Made by a program: the position numbers and the translations under genes
Origin: an uncultured Selenomonadales bacterium
GTDB taxonomy: Bacteria; Bacillota; Negativicutes; Selenomonadales; Selenomonadaceae
NCBI GenBank assembly: GCA_947165295.1
Contig: CAMUZU010000001.1
Span: 119,033-183,032, forward strand
Direction: 5' to 3'
DNA length: 64,000 nt
In this document: positions 51,240 to 60,205 of the stretch, piece by piece
How positions within the stretch are numbered: position 1 is the first letter of the stretch
Layout of the letters: each line of letters starts with the position of its first letter
The notes under the pieces: generated by a model
Databases searched by the model: none
What the model saw: the letters and a program-made list of their open reading frames with translations, nothing else
What the model was told of the DNA's origin: nothing

Positions 51240-52121
51240 TCACACCTCCGCAACCGCGAATTTGTAAGTCTTGCCGTCACGCGTCGTTATCAGCGCGAAA
51301 ATCTGTCCGTCCAACGATTGAATTTCGATATTTGGCGTGAAGTTCGCAAGCATTGAGTTGACTTGTGCGGCAGTCGGGTACAGCTCAAGAATTTTGTCGA
51401 CTTGCTCGGCAGTGACGAAGTTTTGAACTTTGGCGTTGACCTCGTCGCTTTTGGCGAAGTCGTTCAAAATCGAATCAACGTCGGCAAGTTTGGCGTAACC
51501 GCGAAGATTTTCCTTGACCGCGTCGTTTGTGGCGAAGTCTTGAAGTTTTTCGTCAAGCTGCTCGTTGGTCGGATAATCGTCAAGAATTTTGTCGACGTTG
51601 GCGGTCTTTGCATACTCGCGGAGTTTCACGTTTACATCTTCGGTCGTCGCGTAATGTTGAAGTTTTTCGTCAATGTCCGCAGTTGTCACGAAATTTTCCA
51701 GAGCCGAAGTGAAGTCCGTCGTCGTCACGAATTTTTCAAGCGCGGATTTCTCGGCGAACTTCGCGGCGTCGTCAAGTGTCACGAAACTTTCAAGCGCGGT
51801 TTTCTCGGCGAATTTCGACGCGTCGTCAAGCGTCAAGTAATTTTCAAGGTCGGATTTTTCGACGAAGTCGGCAAGGCGATATTCTTCGACAAAGTCGCCT
51901 GCGTCGGCTATCGACAAAAATTTTTGTTCGGCCGCCTCGTAAGTCACAAAGCCGCTCAAAGCCGAAAGTCTCACCACGTCGGCAAGGTCGTCTTTCGTCG
52001 CACACGCGGCGATTTTTTTGTCGACTTCGGCAGTCACGGCAAGCAAGTCGTCTCTCGTGCCGTAAGTTTCGGCAAGTTGCGCCGCCAAAGTTTTTAAGCC
52101 TGCTTTGTCAAGAAATGCCAT
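51240..52121 (-). CDS. Phage tail-fibre-like protein with 13-residue repeats
   Basis: The 293-residue protein opens with MAFLDKAGLKTLAAQLAETY, a common start of phage fibre/appendage proteins. Residues about 150-280 consist of ten consecutive 13-residue units of the form [FY]-x-[TK]-x-x-x-[VIL]-x-x-x-[LV]-x-x, for example FVTTADIDEKLQH, YATTEDVNVKLRE and YPTNEQLDEKLQD. Residues about 95-140 have an 18-residue version ending FAEKxALEx. Such short regular units suggest a fibrous shaft, probably trimeric. The C-terminal 30 residues (SLDGQIFALITTRDGKTYKF) look like a small cap. The ATG shares its A with the previous stop (TGATG). Confidence 0.8.
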   Translation of the reverse strand: MAFLDKAGLKTLAAQLAETYGTRDDLLAVTAEVDKKIAACATKDDLADVVRLSALSGFVTYEAAEQKFLSIADAGDFVEEYRLADFVEKSDLENYLTLDDASKFAEKTALESFVTLDDAAKFAEKSALEKFVTTTDFTSALENFVTTADIDEKLQHYATTEDVNVKLREYAKTANVDKILDDYPTNEQLDEKLQDFATNDAVKENLRGYAKLADVDSILNDFAKSDEVNAKVQNFVTAEQVDKILELYPTAAQVNSMLANFTPNIEIQSLDGQIFALITTRDGKTYKFAVAEV

Positions 52122-52669
52122 CACGCTCGCCCCCAACGGAAAATTTTCAAGATGTCGCTGTCTGTCGCGAATTGCAAATCGCTCGAACGCACGCAGTCCG
52201 CAGTAACCATTTTCGCGCCCGAAATTGCGGCACGTTCCAATTCGTCAACCTTGGCGGTGATTTCGTCGCGCTTGACGTAATTTGCCAACTCGTCGGCGCG
52301 TGCGTAAGTTTCGGCAATATTGTTGCCTTGCGCGTCGGAAACGGCTTTGGCGGAAGTTTTGACCGTGACTTGAATAGCGGCGTCGTTTCTGCCGTTGAGT
52401 TTGACGGAACCTTCAACGTCGCCCGTCAACGAAAAATCCCGCTCCTTGTCGCTGAGAGTTCGCACTTGGGCTTTGAGGTCGTCGACAGTGTTTTTCTCGG
52501 CGTAAGTGGCGGGAATGTTGCGGCCGTATTCGTCTTGCATGGCTTTGAGCGCGGTGAAACTTTCGCCCGCGAATCGCACAACGTCTTTGGGCTCCGGCGG
52601 CGGCGGCGGATAATGCGGATGTTCGCCGTAACGCAACGGGTATTCGGGTCTGACCGTCAAATTTTTCAT
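52121..52669 (-). CDS. Phage tail/fibre-associated protein (182 residues)
   Basis: The 182-residue protein has a proline-rich N-terminus (HYPPPPPEPKD) and a middle part FSLTGDVEGSVKLNGRNDAA matching the repeat style of the neighbouring large fibre. Then come YARADELANYVKRDEI units resembling the 13-mer repeats of the next gene. It may bridge the two fibres. The ATG at 52669 follows GGAGGCAATTGAC and lies just after the end of the large fibre gene; the stop overlaps the next start. No enzymatic motif is seen. Confidence 0.7.
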   Translation of the reverse strand: MKNLTVRPEYPLRYGEHPHYPPPPPEPKDVVRFAGESFTALKAMQDEYGRNIPATYAEKNTVDDLKAQVRTLSDKERDFSLTGDVEGSVKLNGRNDAAIQVTVKTSAKAVSDAQGNNIAETYARADELANYVKRDEITAKVDELERAAISGAKMVTADCVRSSDLQFATDSDILKIFRWGRA

Positions 52670-52670
52670 G

Positions 52671-55217
52671 TCAATTGCCTCCTTCAAACAAACCGGTGAT
52701 TTCGTCTTCGCCGATAACGTCGGCAACGGCGTTGCGCAGGTCGGTCTTCGTGACGTAACTCGACAAAATCTGCATGAGTTCTTCGCGGGTGATGAAGTCC
52801 TGTTCGACAACGTCACTGCTTGAAATGTCGGTGTTCGCCTGCAAATTCGCCTGCACGTCGGCAAGTTCGGCTTTGGTGACGTAAGTTGTCGTTATCGGAT
52901 TTCCGTCGCCGTCGTTGACCGCGCTTAAAGCTCGTGCTGATTCCGCCGCGTAATTTGCACTGCCCGCAAGTTTCGCGAATGAAGTTTCGGCAACGGGATT
53001 GGTGACTTCCTGAGCGCGCAAAACCGAAATGTTCAACGCCACGTCGCCCGAACCGTCGAAGTAAACGAAACCTTCTGCGTCGCCCGTGACGGAAATTTTC
53101 CGCGCCGTCGCAAGCTTTTTGGCACTGTCGGGATTGTCCATCGCGGTGACGTTCAAAACCACGTCGCTTGAGCCGTCGAAATTAACCGCGCTTGCCGTGA
53201 CTTTGCCGCCGATAGAAATTTTGCGCGCCGTGGTGAGTTTGTCGGCTTTTGTCGCGGTCGTCGCGGTGTCGGACGAATCGGCGTAAGTCGTTGAAATTTT
53301 GGTGACGTTGATCTCGCAATTCTTACTGCCGTCGAAAGTACCTTCGCCCGTCGCCTTGCCCGTCAACGTGATTTTGCGGGCGTACTTGAGTTTTTCCGCC
53401 TCGCCGACAGTTTCGGTCAACGGTGAAATGTCCAGCTCGACGTTCGCCGCACCGTTGTATTCGCAAAGAATCGTTGAGCCCTTTTTGAGCACGAGATACT
53501 TGCCGTCGCCCGCGCCTGACGTTTTCGCTTCGGGCAAGAAAGACTTCGTCGACGCGTGATAAACCAGAATGTCGCCGTCGTTGACGCTTCGGACATTGAC
53601 CGCGACGCCGCCCAAAATGCTTGCCGAACCCGAAATGTCCGCGTGAAGAATTTTGTTCGCGTCAAGGCGCACGAGTTTGTTTGCTTCGCCCGTGGAGCTG
53701 ATGTCGTCGGCCGTGACGAAATCTTTATCGACGGGGACAAGCTTATTCGTTCGACTGTTGAACGCCAAAACTTGACCGTTGGCAATGCCTGACGCGTCGA
53801 CCGTCAAGCCGCCGATTTTCGACAAGTCAATTTCCATCGGGACAATCTTTCGTGACGAGGCGTCGTAGCTCAAGAAACAGCCCGACTTGATACCGGAAGT
53901 GTCGACTTCGATGCCGTCAATTTTCTGCGCGGAGCCGTCAATGTTGGCGTGAACGGTCTTGTCGGAGCCGAGGCGAATCAACTTGCCGACTTCGCCGTTT
54001 TCACTGATGAGTTTTTCGGTGACGTAGTCTTTATCGGCGGGCTTGAAAGTTTTCTTCGCGGCGTTGTAAGCCAGAACTTGCCCGTCCTTGACGCTTGTGC
54101 CGTCGAACGTCAAACCCGCGACTTTTGCGGCGGAACCGTCGATGTTCGCGTGAACGGTCTTGTCGGAGCCGAGGCGAATTAACTTGCCCGCCGCGCCCGT
54201 GTCGGAAACGTCGCTTTCCTCAAGATAATCGTGCGTGTCGGCGACGAGCATTTTAGTTTTTGAATCGTAAGCGACAGCCCGCCCGTTGACCAGCGAATTG
54301 GGATTTATGCCGACGCCGTTAATTTTGTTCGCGGAGCCGTTGATGTCCGTCGAAGGCACAATCTTTTTCGACGAGCTGTTGTAAACCAGAACTTGACCGT
54401 TCGCCACGCCGCTCAAAGCAACTTCGACGCCGCCGACAAGTGAAGCAGAGCCGCTGATTGAAACGTTCGCCACGCCACGCGAATCAGTCTTGACGATTTT
54501 GTTTGCCTCGCCCGTCGCAGAAATGTCCGCGTTCGTGATTTCATCTTTGGGCATGTTGACGATTTTGCCTTTGGCCGCGTCGAGGACAAGCACGTCGCCG
54601 GTCTTGAAGTTCGCAACCTCAATCGGGTAATTCAAAAGCTTGTCGGGACTGCCCGCAATGTCGACGTTCGCCTTGCCGGTGTTTTTGTCGAGGCGCAGAA
54701 TTTTGTCCTTGCCGCCGTAAGCGACTTCCGTGCGTGCGACGCAAAACTTTTCGTAGTCGTACAAGTCGGCGAAGTTCAAACTCAAGAAAACCTGCCAACT
54801 CGTGCCCGTGTAGTAGTAAATTCGCTTTTCGTCGAAGGCATAGAAAATATCGTGCGTGCCCGCAGTCGTCGGCATGTCCGCCGCATTGCCCGAATAAAAC
54901 GCGCCGATTGTGCCCGTGTTTTTGACCGCGCCAATGTCTTCGGGCGTGATTCCGAAGAAACTTTGACCGAGCTTGCCGAGTTCAATCCAGCTTTTATTTT
55001 CGGCGTCGCGAATCAGCAAACGTCCGCTTGCCGTGTCCGCGTGAAGTTGAAAAGCAACCGTGTCCGCAATGTCGCCGTTCGAGGCGTCAAGTCTGCGCAA
55101 ACGATTCAGCAGGCGATAAATTAAATCGAGTTCGTCTTTGACTTTCAAAGCAAAGCGGTCAATGTCGTCTCCGCTCGGGGCGTAGTGGATTTTATTGCGC
55201 ACTTCCCAATCAGCCAT
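52671..55217 (-). CDS. Large phage tail-fibre protein with internal repeats
   Basis: The 848-residue protein has an N-terminal tail-attachment part (MADWEVRNKIHYAPSGDDID) and a collar-like region with FYSGNAADMPTTAGTHDIFYAF, a common fibre/receptor phrase. About eight 50-60-residue repeats follow, with GLIRLGSDKTVHANIDGSA-like and VANGQVLVYNSSSKKIVP-like phrases. Three later repeats of the ARKIxxxGxxxGxxxFDGSxD type are typical of caudovirus fibres. The C-terminal 100 residues contain AELADVQANLQANTD and TREELMQILSSYVTKTDL, short helical units like those of the next genes. The ATG follows CGGAGGTGAATTCCG and overlaps the 56-residue gene by eight bases. Host receptor binding is inferred. Confidence 0.88.
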   Translation of the reverse strand: MADWEVRNKIHYAPSGDDIDRFALKVKDELDLIYRLLNRLRRLDASNGDIADTVAFQLHADTASGRLLIRDAENKSWIELGKLGQSFFGITPEDIGAVKNTGTIGAFYSGNAADMPTTAGTHDIFYAFDEKRIYYYTGTSWQVFLSLNFADLYDYEKFCVARTEVAYGGKDKILRLDKNTGKANVDIAGSPDKLLNYPIEVANFKTGDVLVLDAAKGKIVNMPKDEITNADISATGEANKIVKTDSRGVANVSISGSASLVGGVEVALSGVANGQVLVYNSSSKKIVPSTDINGSANKINGVGINPNSLVNGRAVAYDSKTKMLVADTHDYLEESDVSDTGAAGKLIRLGSDKTVHANIDGSAAKVAGLTFDGTSVKDGQVLAYNAAKKTFKPADKDYVTEKLISENGEVGKLIRLGSDKTVHANIDGSAQKIDGIEVDTSGIKSGCFLSYDASSRKIVPMEIDLSKIGGLTVDASGIANGQVLAFNSRTNKLVPVDKDFVTADDISSTGEANKLVRLDANKILHADISGSASILGGVAVNVRSVNDGDILVYHASTKSFLPEAKTSGAGDGKYLVLKKGSTILCEYNGAANVELDISPLTETVGEAEKLKYARKITLTGKATGEGTFDGSKNCEINVTKISTTYADSSDTATTATKADKLTTARKISIGGKVTASAVNFDGSSDVVLNVTAMDNPDSAKKLATARKISVTGDAEGFVYFDGSGDVALNISVLRAQEVTNPVAETSFAKLAGSANYAAESARALSAVNDGDGNPITTTYVTKAELADVQANLQANTDISSSDVVEQDFITREELMQILSSYVTKTDLRNAVADVIGEDEITGLFEGGN

Positions 55218-55380
55218 CGGAATTCACCTCCGTAAACGTGCCTTTGATAATCGCGACTTCCTTCAAGCCGGAAATTGTCGCCTTCAAAATGAATTCGGCT
55301 TCGCTGTAACTCAAGCCCGCAAGCGCGTCAATGAGTTTGTCGACAACGGCCAGCTCTTCGTCAGTAAGTTCGCGTTTCAT
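55210..55380 (-). CDS. Small phage protein (56 residues)
   Basis: The product is short and acidic, with helix-turn style MKRELTDEELAVVDKLIDAL. The ATG at 55380 has GGAGGTGACGAAC upstream. It overlaps the fibre start by eight bases and lies 14 bases after the preceding gene. Function unknown; possibly a fibre-assembly factor. Confidence 0.6.
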   Translation of the reverse strand: MKRELTDEELAVVDKLIDALAGLSYSEAEFILKATISGLKEVAIIKGTFTEVNSDG

Positions 55381-55394
55381 GTTCGTCACCTCCG

Positions 55395-56036
55395 TCAAAA
55401 AATAAAGTCCGCAACGTTGATAAGCATTTTGCCTACGGGCGTTTCGGCGAATCTGTTAATTCCGTCGACAATTGGTTTGCCGTAGCGTGTCGCGCCCAAT
55501 TCCATAAGCGCGTAAGGGACATACGGTTTAACCGCCGAGCCGATGCCTTTACGCAAGCCGCCGCCTGCCAACGCTATATTAAGCGCGTCAACGCCTTGAT
55601 TTACGGCGAAGTTATACATTGCGTCGCGTGCCTTCGGTGCCGATTGCGCGTTGTAATTTGCCTGTGGCGTGCCGAGATTGTAAGTCGAATACTGCGGCTC
55701 TTGATACGTCTTCTGATACGGCTGAGCTTGCGGCAACGTGTAACTGTGCAAGGCGTCGCCAATGCGTTGGTTAATTTCCTGTTGCGCGGGCGAAATGTTA
55801 TTCGTTGCATACGAATTGTAATTTATCGGCGGCGTCGTCTGATACGGCGAAGGTTGATATTGCGGCGCGTAATTCGGCGTAAAAAAAGTACCGAACAAGT
55901 TCCGTAGATCTTGCGCGGCATTTGGGTATCGATTTTCTTGCATAACATAAGAGTCACTCGGCGGCCGAAAAATCGGTTGTTGTATTAACGGATTGTCGTA
56001 GCCGTAAACTCGTCGGTAAAGCGGATTTTCAGTCAT
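55395..56036 (-). CDS. Phage structural protein, Pro/Gln/Tyr-rich (213 residues)
   Basis: The N-terminal two thirds are rich in Pro, Gln, Asn and Tyr (NYAPQYQPSPYQTTPPI and QPYQKTYQEPQYSTYN), suggesting a disordered or extended region. The last 75 residues (DALNIALAGGGLRKGIGSAV onward) are more hydrophobic, with Gly-rich amphipathic helices. That arrangement resembles ejection or internal virion proteins of short-tailed phages, but no family is recognised. The ATG at 56036 follows TTTTGGAGGTGATTTT. It sits between a small membrane protein and the 56-residue gene. Confidence 0.65.
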   Translation of the reverse strand: MTENPLYRRVYGYDNPLIQQPIFRPPSDSYVMQENRYPNAAQDLRNLFGTFFTPNYAPQYQPSPYQTTPPINYNSYATNNISPAQQEINQRIGDALHSYTLPQAQPYQKTYQEPQYSTYNLGTPQANYNAQSAPKARDAMYNFAVNQGVDALNIALAGGGLRKGIGSAVKPYVPYALMELGATRYGKPIVDGINRFAETPVGKMLINVADFIF

Positions 56037-56052
56037 AAAATCACCTCCAAAA

Positions 56053-56484
56053 TTAATCGTCGTCGTCGGGCGGCTTGCCGTATTTGTTCGCGCCCTTGTC
56101 GCCGTCTTTGTACGACAGCCAAGCCAAAAGCAAAAATCCAATCAGCCACGAACCCGGTATCGGGCTTAGCAGGACGGCAATCAGGAGCCAAGCCCACCAG
56201 CCGCTTTTGCCGATGTCGCGCATTCTTCGCGCCGTCAAGCAGGGGACGGCTATCCACGCAAACGCCGTCACCGAAAACATTATCACGCGAACGAACGTGA
56301 CTGTGTGCGGGAACCGTGCGCCCAACTCCCAAACGTCGACGATTAAGCTTTCAAGAAACACCGTGACCACGAGCGGCAACCACACCTTGAAAATGAGCTT
56401 GCTGTAGCGGTTGCGACCCAAGCGTCCCAAAATCGATAAGTAGTCGTCCAGAAACTCTGTCAGAAATTTTTTGACTGGATGCAT
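56053..56484 (-). CDS. DUF805-like small membrane protein in the phage cluster
   Basis: The 143-residue protein has about four hydrophobic helices and the DUF805 hallmark LTARRMRDIGKSGWWAWLL near residue 85, followed by two more helices and an acidic tail (GKPPDDDD). DUF805 proteins are inner-membrane proteins of unknown function. In a phage operon it might be a holin-like or superinfection factor, or a cargo gene; this is speculation. The ATG at 56484 is preferred to the GTG at 56493 because GGGGGTGA lies about six bases before it. Confidence 0.75.
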   Translation of the reverse strand: MHPVKKFLTEFLDDYLSILGRLGRNRYSKLIFKVWLPLVVTVFLESLIVDVWELGARFPHTVTFVRVIMFSVTAFAWIAVPCLTARRMRDIGKSGWWAWLLIAVLLSPIPGSWLIGFLLLAWLSYKDGDKGANKYGKPPDDDD

Positions 56485-56518
56485 GCGGCTCACCCCCGAC
56501 GAATTTTATCACGCGGGC

Positions 56519-57985
56519 TTAAACTTCGGCAATGTCCATAACGATTGAGTGCATGATAAATCCGCCGCCGTGACCGTGACCCGAAACGTCGAGATATTTG
56601 CTTCGGAAAACGTTGCGGCTTTCGACGACGAACGTACTCGGCGCGAAGATTTTGTGTCGATTGTCGGGCAAAGTTTGTTCCGACCAAAAAATTTTTTCGT
56701 CAGGCGGTTGCGGCAGGATTGTCGACTTGCGCCGTGCTTCGCGACAAAGTTTCGTGCGGTTGCGGTAAATCGGCGACTTGTTCCCGAAAATCTTCAAAGC
56801 CGTGTCGGGTATCGGCAACGGCAGCGTCACTCGCCCGCAACAAATTTCTCCGCTGTAATAATCGGCATTGAGCGGCGGCCGCTTTAAAAGCGGCGGAACA
56901 GCTGGTGTGACCCGTGACGTTTCGACGAAACAAATGTTATCGCGCCCCGAAATTTCATAACGTTTGACCGGATAAACTTCGTCGCCGACGGTGAACACGT
57001 CCAAAATCTCGGCGTTGAATTTGCGTTCAAACCATGACTTCAACAGCGCGTCATAAATCAAGACAAAGCCGTCGCGACCGATACACCAAACCTGAGCAAG
57101 CGGTGCGACGTAACGAACTTGCGCGTTCTTCGGCAGGCGGTGAATTTCGCTCTTGACGAACGTGGCAATGTCCTCCGGCTTGACGTTGCCGTAATAGGCG
57201 TTCTGAATCAAATGAGCTTCGTCCGCGCCGAGGATAAACACGTCGTCACCGACCGCGCAGTAACTTCGCCGTCCGCTGCATTCGACGTTGGTTGCCACTT
57301 GACCGACCGACCAGCGCGGATACTCTTCGACGAGCCGATAACAAATTTTGTTCGCCTTGATGACAAGCAGATTGTTCGACAGTTGAGCCACGCCGACGAA
57401 GTTTGAGCCGTCCTTGTAGCCCGCTTCGACGAACTTTGACGCGCTCTCGACGTTGCTGTCGTCCGCCCAAAAGTTTTCGTCGCCGACGCCGCTGTATCGA
57501 ATCGTCGAGCCGAAAGTCACAACGACGCGTCCCGCACGAACAAACACGTCATCAGCTTGCGGCGAATCAATCAGCAACAAATTCGCGCCGTTGAAGTATT
57601 GGAGTTTGCCGCCGCTTGCAATTAGGCAACCGTCTCCCCACGGAAAGTATTTCGGATACAGTTCGCCCGACAAGCGTCCCAACGAGTTTGCGCCGATGTT
57701 GCCGTCGAAGTCCGCAAGATAAATTTGTCGGTCGTCTTTGACAATGAGCATGACGCCGTTAATTAAGTCGTAAATCGCGGCGAAAATGTCGGGCGTCGAC
57801 AAAATGTCTCGCGTGCCCGAAACCGTGCGGAGCTTGCCGTTGGTGTGGTCAACTTCCATGTTCAGGACGCGGGCAAGCTGATTTTCGGCAACGTCCTCGA
57901 CAGCCATTGACGTGTTGAGTCCGCCCGTGAAGTCGGCGCGAATCACGGTTTGCTGTTGTTCGCCGTGCTTAGTCGAAAGTTTCAT
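56519..57985 (-). CDS. Phage beta-propeller / DNA-stabilisation-like tail protein
   Basis: The 488-residue protein begins ADFTGGLNTSMAVEDVAENQ and has repeated short beta units (ILGADEAHLIQNAYYGNV, VWCIGRDGFVLIYDALLKSW) that suggest a propeller. It occupies the position of the P22 gp10-type packaged-DNA stabilisation protein, just after the adaptor. About residues 365-375 (PAVPPLLKRPPL) are encoded by a short palindromic repeat also found after galU, which appears to be an in-frame insertion. The ATG at 57985 overlaps the previous stop as TAATG. Homology to gp10 is inferred from position and fold style only. Confidence 0.65.
   Translation of the reverse strand: MKLSTKHGEQQQTVIRADFTGGLNTSMAVEDVAENQLARVLNMEVDHTNGKLRTVSGTRDILSTPDIFAAIYDLINGVMLIVKDDRQIYLADFDGNIGANSLGRLSGELYPKYFPWGDGCLIASGGKLQYFNGANLLLIDSPQADDVFVRAGRVVVTFGSTIRYSGVGDENFWADDSNVESASKFVEAGYKDGSNFVGVAQLSNNLLVIKANKICYRLVEEYPRWSVGQVATNVECSGRRSYCAVGDDVFILGADEAHLIQNAYYGNVKPEDIATFVKSEIHRLPKNAQVRYVAPLAQVWCIGRDGFVLIYDALLKSWFERKFNAEILDVFTVGDEVYPVKRYEISGRDNICFVETSRVTPAVPPLLKRPPLNADYYSGEICCGRVTLPLPIPDTALKIFGNKSPIYRNRTKLCREARRKSTILPQPPDEKIFWSEQTLPDNRHKIFAPSTFVVESRNVFRSKYLDVSGHGHGGGFIMHSIVMDIAEV
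56879..56905 (-). repeat. Palindromic repeat inserted in frame in a phage gene
   Basis: The 27 bases match the sequence at 20981-21007 in all but about three positions, including the palindrome CCGCTTTAAAAGCGG and the trailing AACAGYTGG. They encode the low-complexity PPLLKRPP stretch. Confidence 0.6.
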
Positions 57986-58704
57986 TACCAGTAACCTCGA
58001 CACACACCGCCGGGCGGAGGCGGGCTTAAAACTTGCGCAATTTGTTGGCTGATGCTTGCGATAACTTGCTGTTCCTGCGTCATGTCGAATTCGTCGCCCA
58101 ACGACAGGCGATAAATCGCGTACTCAATCAAGAAGTCGTCGAAGTCATTGAGCAACGGCGTTTCGTCGTCGAAGTGCAGTTCGTCAATGTCGTCAATCGT
58201 TCGCACGGTGTAAGCGGTCTCGGCACGCGGGCGCGGGTGAAGTTTCAACGTCTGCATACCGACGCGGTAGAAAACTTTCGGGTGCCCGATTAAAAATCGC
58301 TCGCGGATGTGTTGCAAGTTCGTTTCGTCAAGCTTGTGTTCGGCGAAATTCTTCACCTCGTAGCGCGAATAAATCGGCGTTTTGTTCCCGCAGATTTTGG
58401 CGTGGTTGTGGAAAATCTTTTTGTTCGCGTAGCCCTCGGTCTGCGATAAAACTTTGTCGCCCGCCGTGACCTCGACAATCGTCAATGGGCGGAACTGCAA
58501 GCGAATTTCGTCCTGAGCCGGTTTGAGGATACCCGTCGTTGTCTTCATGAGAATTTCGGGCTGTATGTCGGCTATCGTGCGGCGGATTATTCGCAAGCCC
58601 GCGTTGACAACCGCAAGAATTTCGCCGTCGCTGTAGTTGATTCGCTGTTCGTCGTCGTGAACCGCCGTGCGAATCCGTTTTATCACCGCTCGTATCGGCA
58701 ACAT
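57985..58704 (-). CDS. Phage head-tail adaptor-like protein
   Basis: The 239-residue protein starts MLPIRAVIKRIRTAVHDDEQ and contains YSDGEILAVVNAGLRIIRR, the pattern of adaptor/tail-tubular proteins that bind the portal ring in short-tailed phages. The second half is beta-rich (LHPRPRAETAYTVRTIDDID) with a helical end (FLIEYAIYRLSLGDEFDMTQ). It lies between the portal and propeller genes, where P22 encodes gp4. The ATG at 58704 follows AAAGGAGTTGACGCAC. Its 3' end overlaps the propeller start by one base. Confidence 0.72.
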   Translation of the reverse strand: MLPIRAVIKRIRTAVHDDEQRINYSDGEILAVVNAGLRIIRRTIADIQPEILMKTTTGILKPAQDEIRLQFRPLTIVEVTAGDKVLSQTEGYANKKIFHNHAKICGNKTPIYSRYEVKNFAEHKLDETNLQHIRERFLIGHPKVFYRVGMQTLKLHPRPRAETAYTVRTIDDIDELHFDDETPLLNDFDDFLIEYAIYRLSLGDEFDMTQEQQVIASISQQIAQVLSPPPPGGVCRGYW

Positions 58705-58741
58705 GTGCGTCAACTCCTTTCCGAAAAATTTTCGCGTGAAG

Positions 58742-59065
58742 TCAAGGCGTCGAATCCTCGTCCGCAGAGTCCGCCGACGACACGTCACCTGCAGAGTCCG
58801 CCGACGATTGGTCTGCAGTCATCAAGTCCGCGTTCTGCCGACGGATAACTTCAATGCCGCCGATAACCCAAAGCGCGGCGCGTTCAAGGTCGCTTATGTA
58901 CTCGAACAACTTCAGCGAATCATACGGGTAATTGCGAAAGTGAACGTCCGCGTGCAAAAGGTCTTGCAAGTCCGTACGCGTCCTGTTACACAGCGTCAAA
59001 ACGGTCTCGGTGCGGTCGCTGAGTTCTTTAAGTCCGGCTTCGAGATTTTGCGAATAAGTTGCCAT
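58742..59065 (-). CDS. Phage protein of unknown function (107 residues)
   Basis: The 107-residue protein is helical up to about residue 83, with a membrane-neutral helix ALWVIGGIEVIRRQ. It then has a Ser/Ala/Asp-rich tail made of repeated SSADSAxD units, encoded by a short tandem DNA repeat (58745-58815). The ATG follows GAGGAGGATTTATC. It fills the interval between portal and adaptor where scaffold and capsid genes would be expected, but shows no capsid features. Confidence 0.6.
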   Translation of the reverse strand: MATYSQNLEAGLKELSDRTETVLTLCNRTRTDLQDLLHADVHFRNYPYDSLKLFEYISDLERAALWVIGGIEVIRRQNADLMTADQSSADSAGDVSSADSADEDSTP

Positions 59066-59077
59066 GATAAATCCTCC

Positions 59078-60205
59078 TCACATTGCGGGCGTCATGCCGC
59101 GAATCAAACTTTCGGTTGCCGCCTGAGTTCGCGGCGGAGCTTGCGGTTGAGTTTGCTTTTGACCTTCGAGCATTTGCGCCAACGCCAGCATTTGATCTAA
59201 GTCGGCGGGCGATTGTCCGTCGGGCGATTGCATTTGCGCTTGAAGTTCGGGCGGCATTTCGGCTTGCATTTGAGCTTGCGCTTCGGCTTGAGCTTGTGCC
59301 TCGGCTTGAACTTCGCTGACCTCTTGCGGGAATGTCGCTTGCAACCAGCTTTGCAAAACTCGTTCGACGACTTGCGGGTCGATGTAGCCTGCTTTCGCCA
59401 TCATTGCCAACTGCAACGGCGGCGGCGCGTCGCGGAAGTTGATTATCTGCCGCGAATCTTGATTCTTGATTTCTTCGAGTTGCAATTTCAACTGCATTTC
59501 GTCTTGCGCGGCTTTGGCTTGTGACTCTTGACGCTGTTGCCAACGTTGCTTGATTTCCTCTTTCTGCGGGATGTCCGACAAGTCAAGGATTATGTCGAAG
59601 ACTAAATCGCCCGGCACACCGAGTCTGCTCACCGCGTCGACAAGTCCCCACATTTGCGCTTGCCGCTGTGTCGTCGACGCCTCCACGTCCGCGATAACAA
59701 TGTCGAATTCGCCGTGCGACAGATCGTTGAGCGTGTGCACAACGACGCCCGCTATCGGGTCTTGTTCGACGACTTGTTGATTGACGCGGATAAATTGCTG
59801 ACCGTTGACGCCTTCGACGCGATAAACTTTGTCCGCCGTGTAAAACTGTGGCACAACTCCCGCGTGACCTCGGCGTCCCCAAAGCAGATTGGCGATTTTC
59901 TTTTTCGCGGCGCGAAGATTGTCAAACATTACTGCCAAATGCGTTATCGCCTGCTTGGTTTTTAGCTCAATTGCTCGCCCGCTTGAACCCGACGGTATGT
60001 CGACGCCCATTAACGCTTCGTTGATTCCGCTGATTGCCGTCAAGTCCGCCGTCGCCTGAGCTTCGGCTTGCGCAACGCCTGCGGGATATTGCCCGATTGG
60101 TCGCTCAAGAATCTTTTGTTGAGAAAGTGCCATCGGTCGCACGCGCTGAAAATGCCCCGGTATCGCGCCGCGTCGCTCAAATTCGGCGAACTGTTTTTCG
60201 GTCAT
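59078..60205 (-). CDS. Portal protein, C-terminal part (split gene)
   Basis: The 375-residue protein matches the C-terminal half of P22-type portal proteins: LTAISGINEALMGVD, SGRAIELKTKQAITHLAVMF, then DIVIADVEASTTQRQAQMWG, and a long helical Gln/Glu/Ala-rich tail (about residues 285-345). Portals of this type are about 700 residues. Here the N-terminal part is encoded separately upstream and about 200-250 central residues are missing, replaced by an HNH endonuclease gene. The ATG at 60205 overlaps the HNH stop by four bases. Assembly of a working portal ring from these pieces is doubtful. Confidence 0.8.
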   Translation of the reverse strand: MTEKQFAEFERRGAIPGHFQRVRPMALSQQKILERPIGQYPAGVAQAEAQATADLTAISGINEALMGVDIPSGSSGRAIELKTKQAITHLAVMFDNLRAAKKKIANLLWGRRGHAGVVPQFYTADKVYRVEGVNGQQFIRVNQQVVEQDPIAGVVVHTLNDLSHGEFDIVIADVEASTTQRQAQMWGLVDAVSRLGVPGDLVFDIILDLSDIPQKEEIKQRWQQRQESQAKAAQDEMQLKLQLEEIKNQDSRQIINFRDAPPPLQLAMMAKAGYIDPQVVERVLQSWLQATFPQEVSEVQAEAQAQAEAQAQMQAEMPPELQAQMQSPDGQSPADLDQMLALAQMLEGQKQTQPQAPPRTQAATESLIRGMTPAM

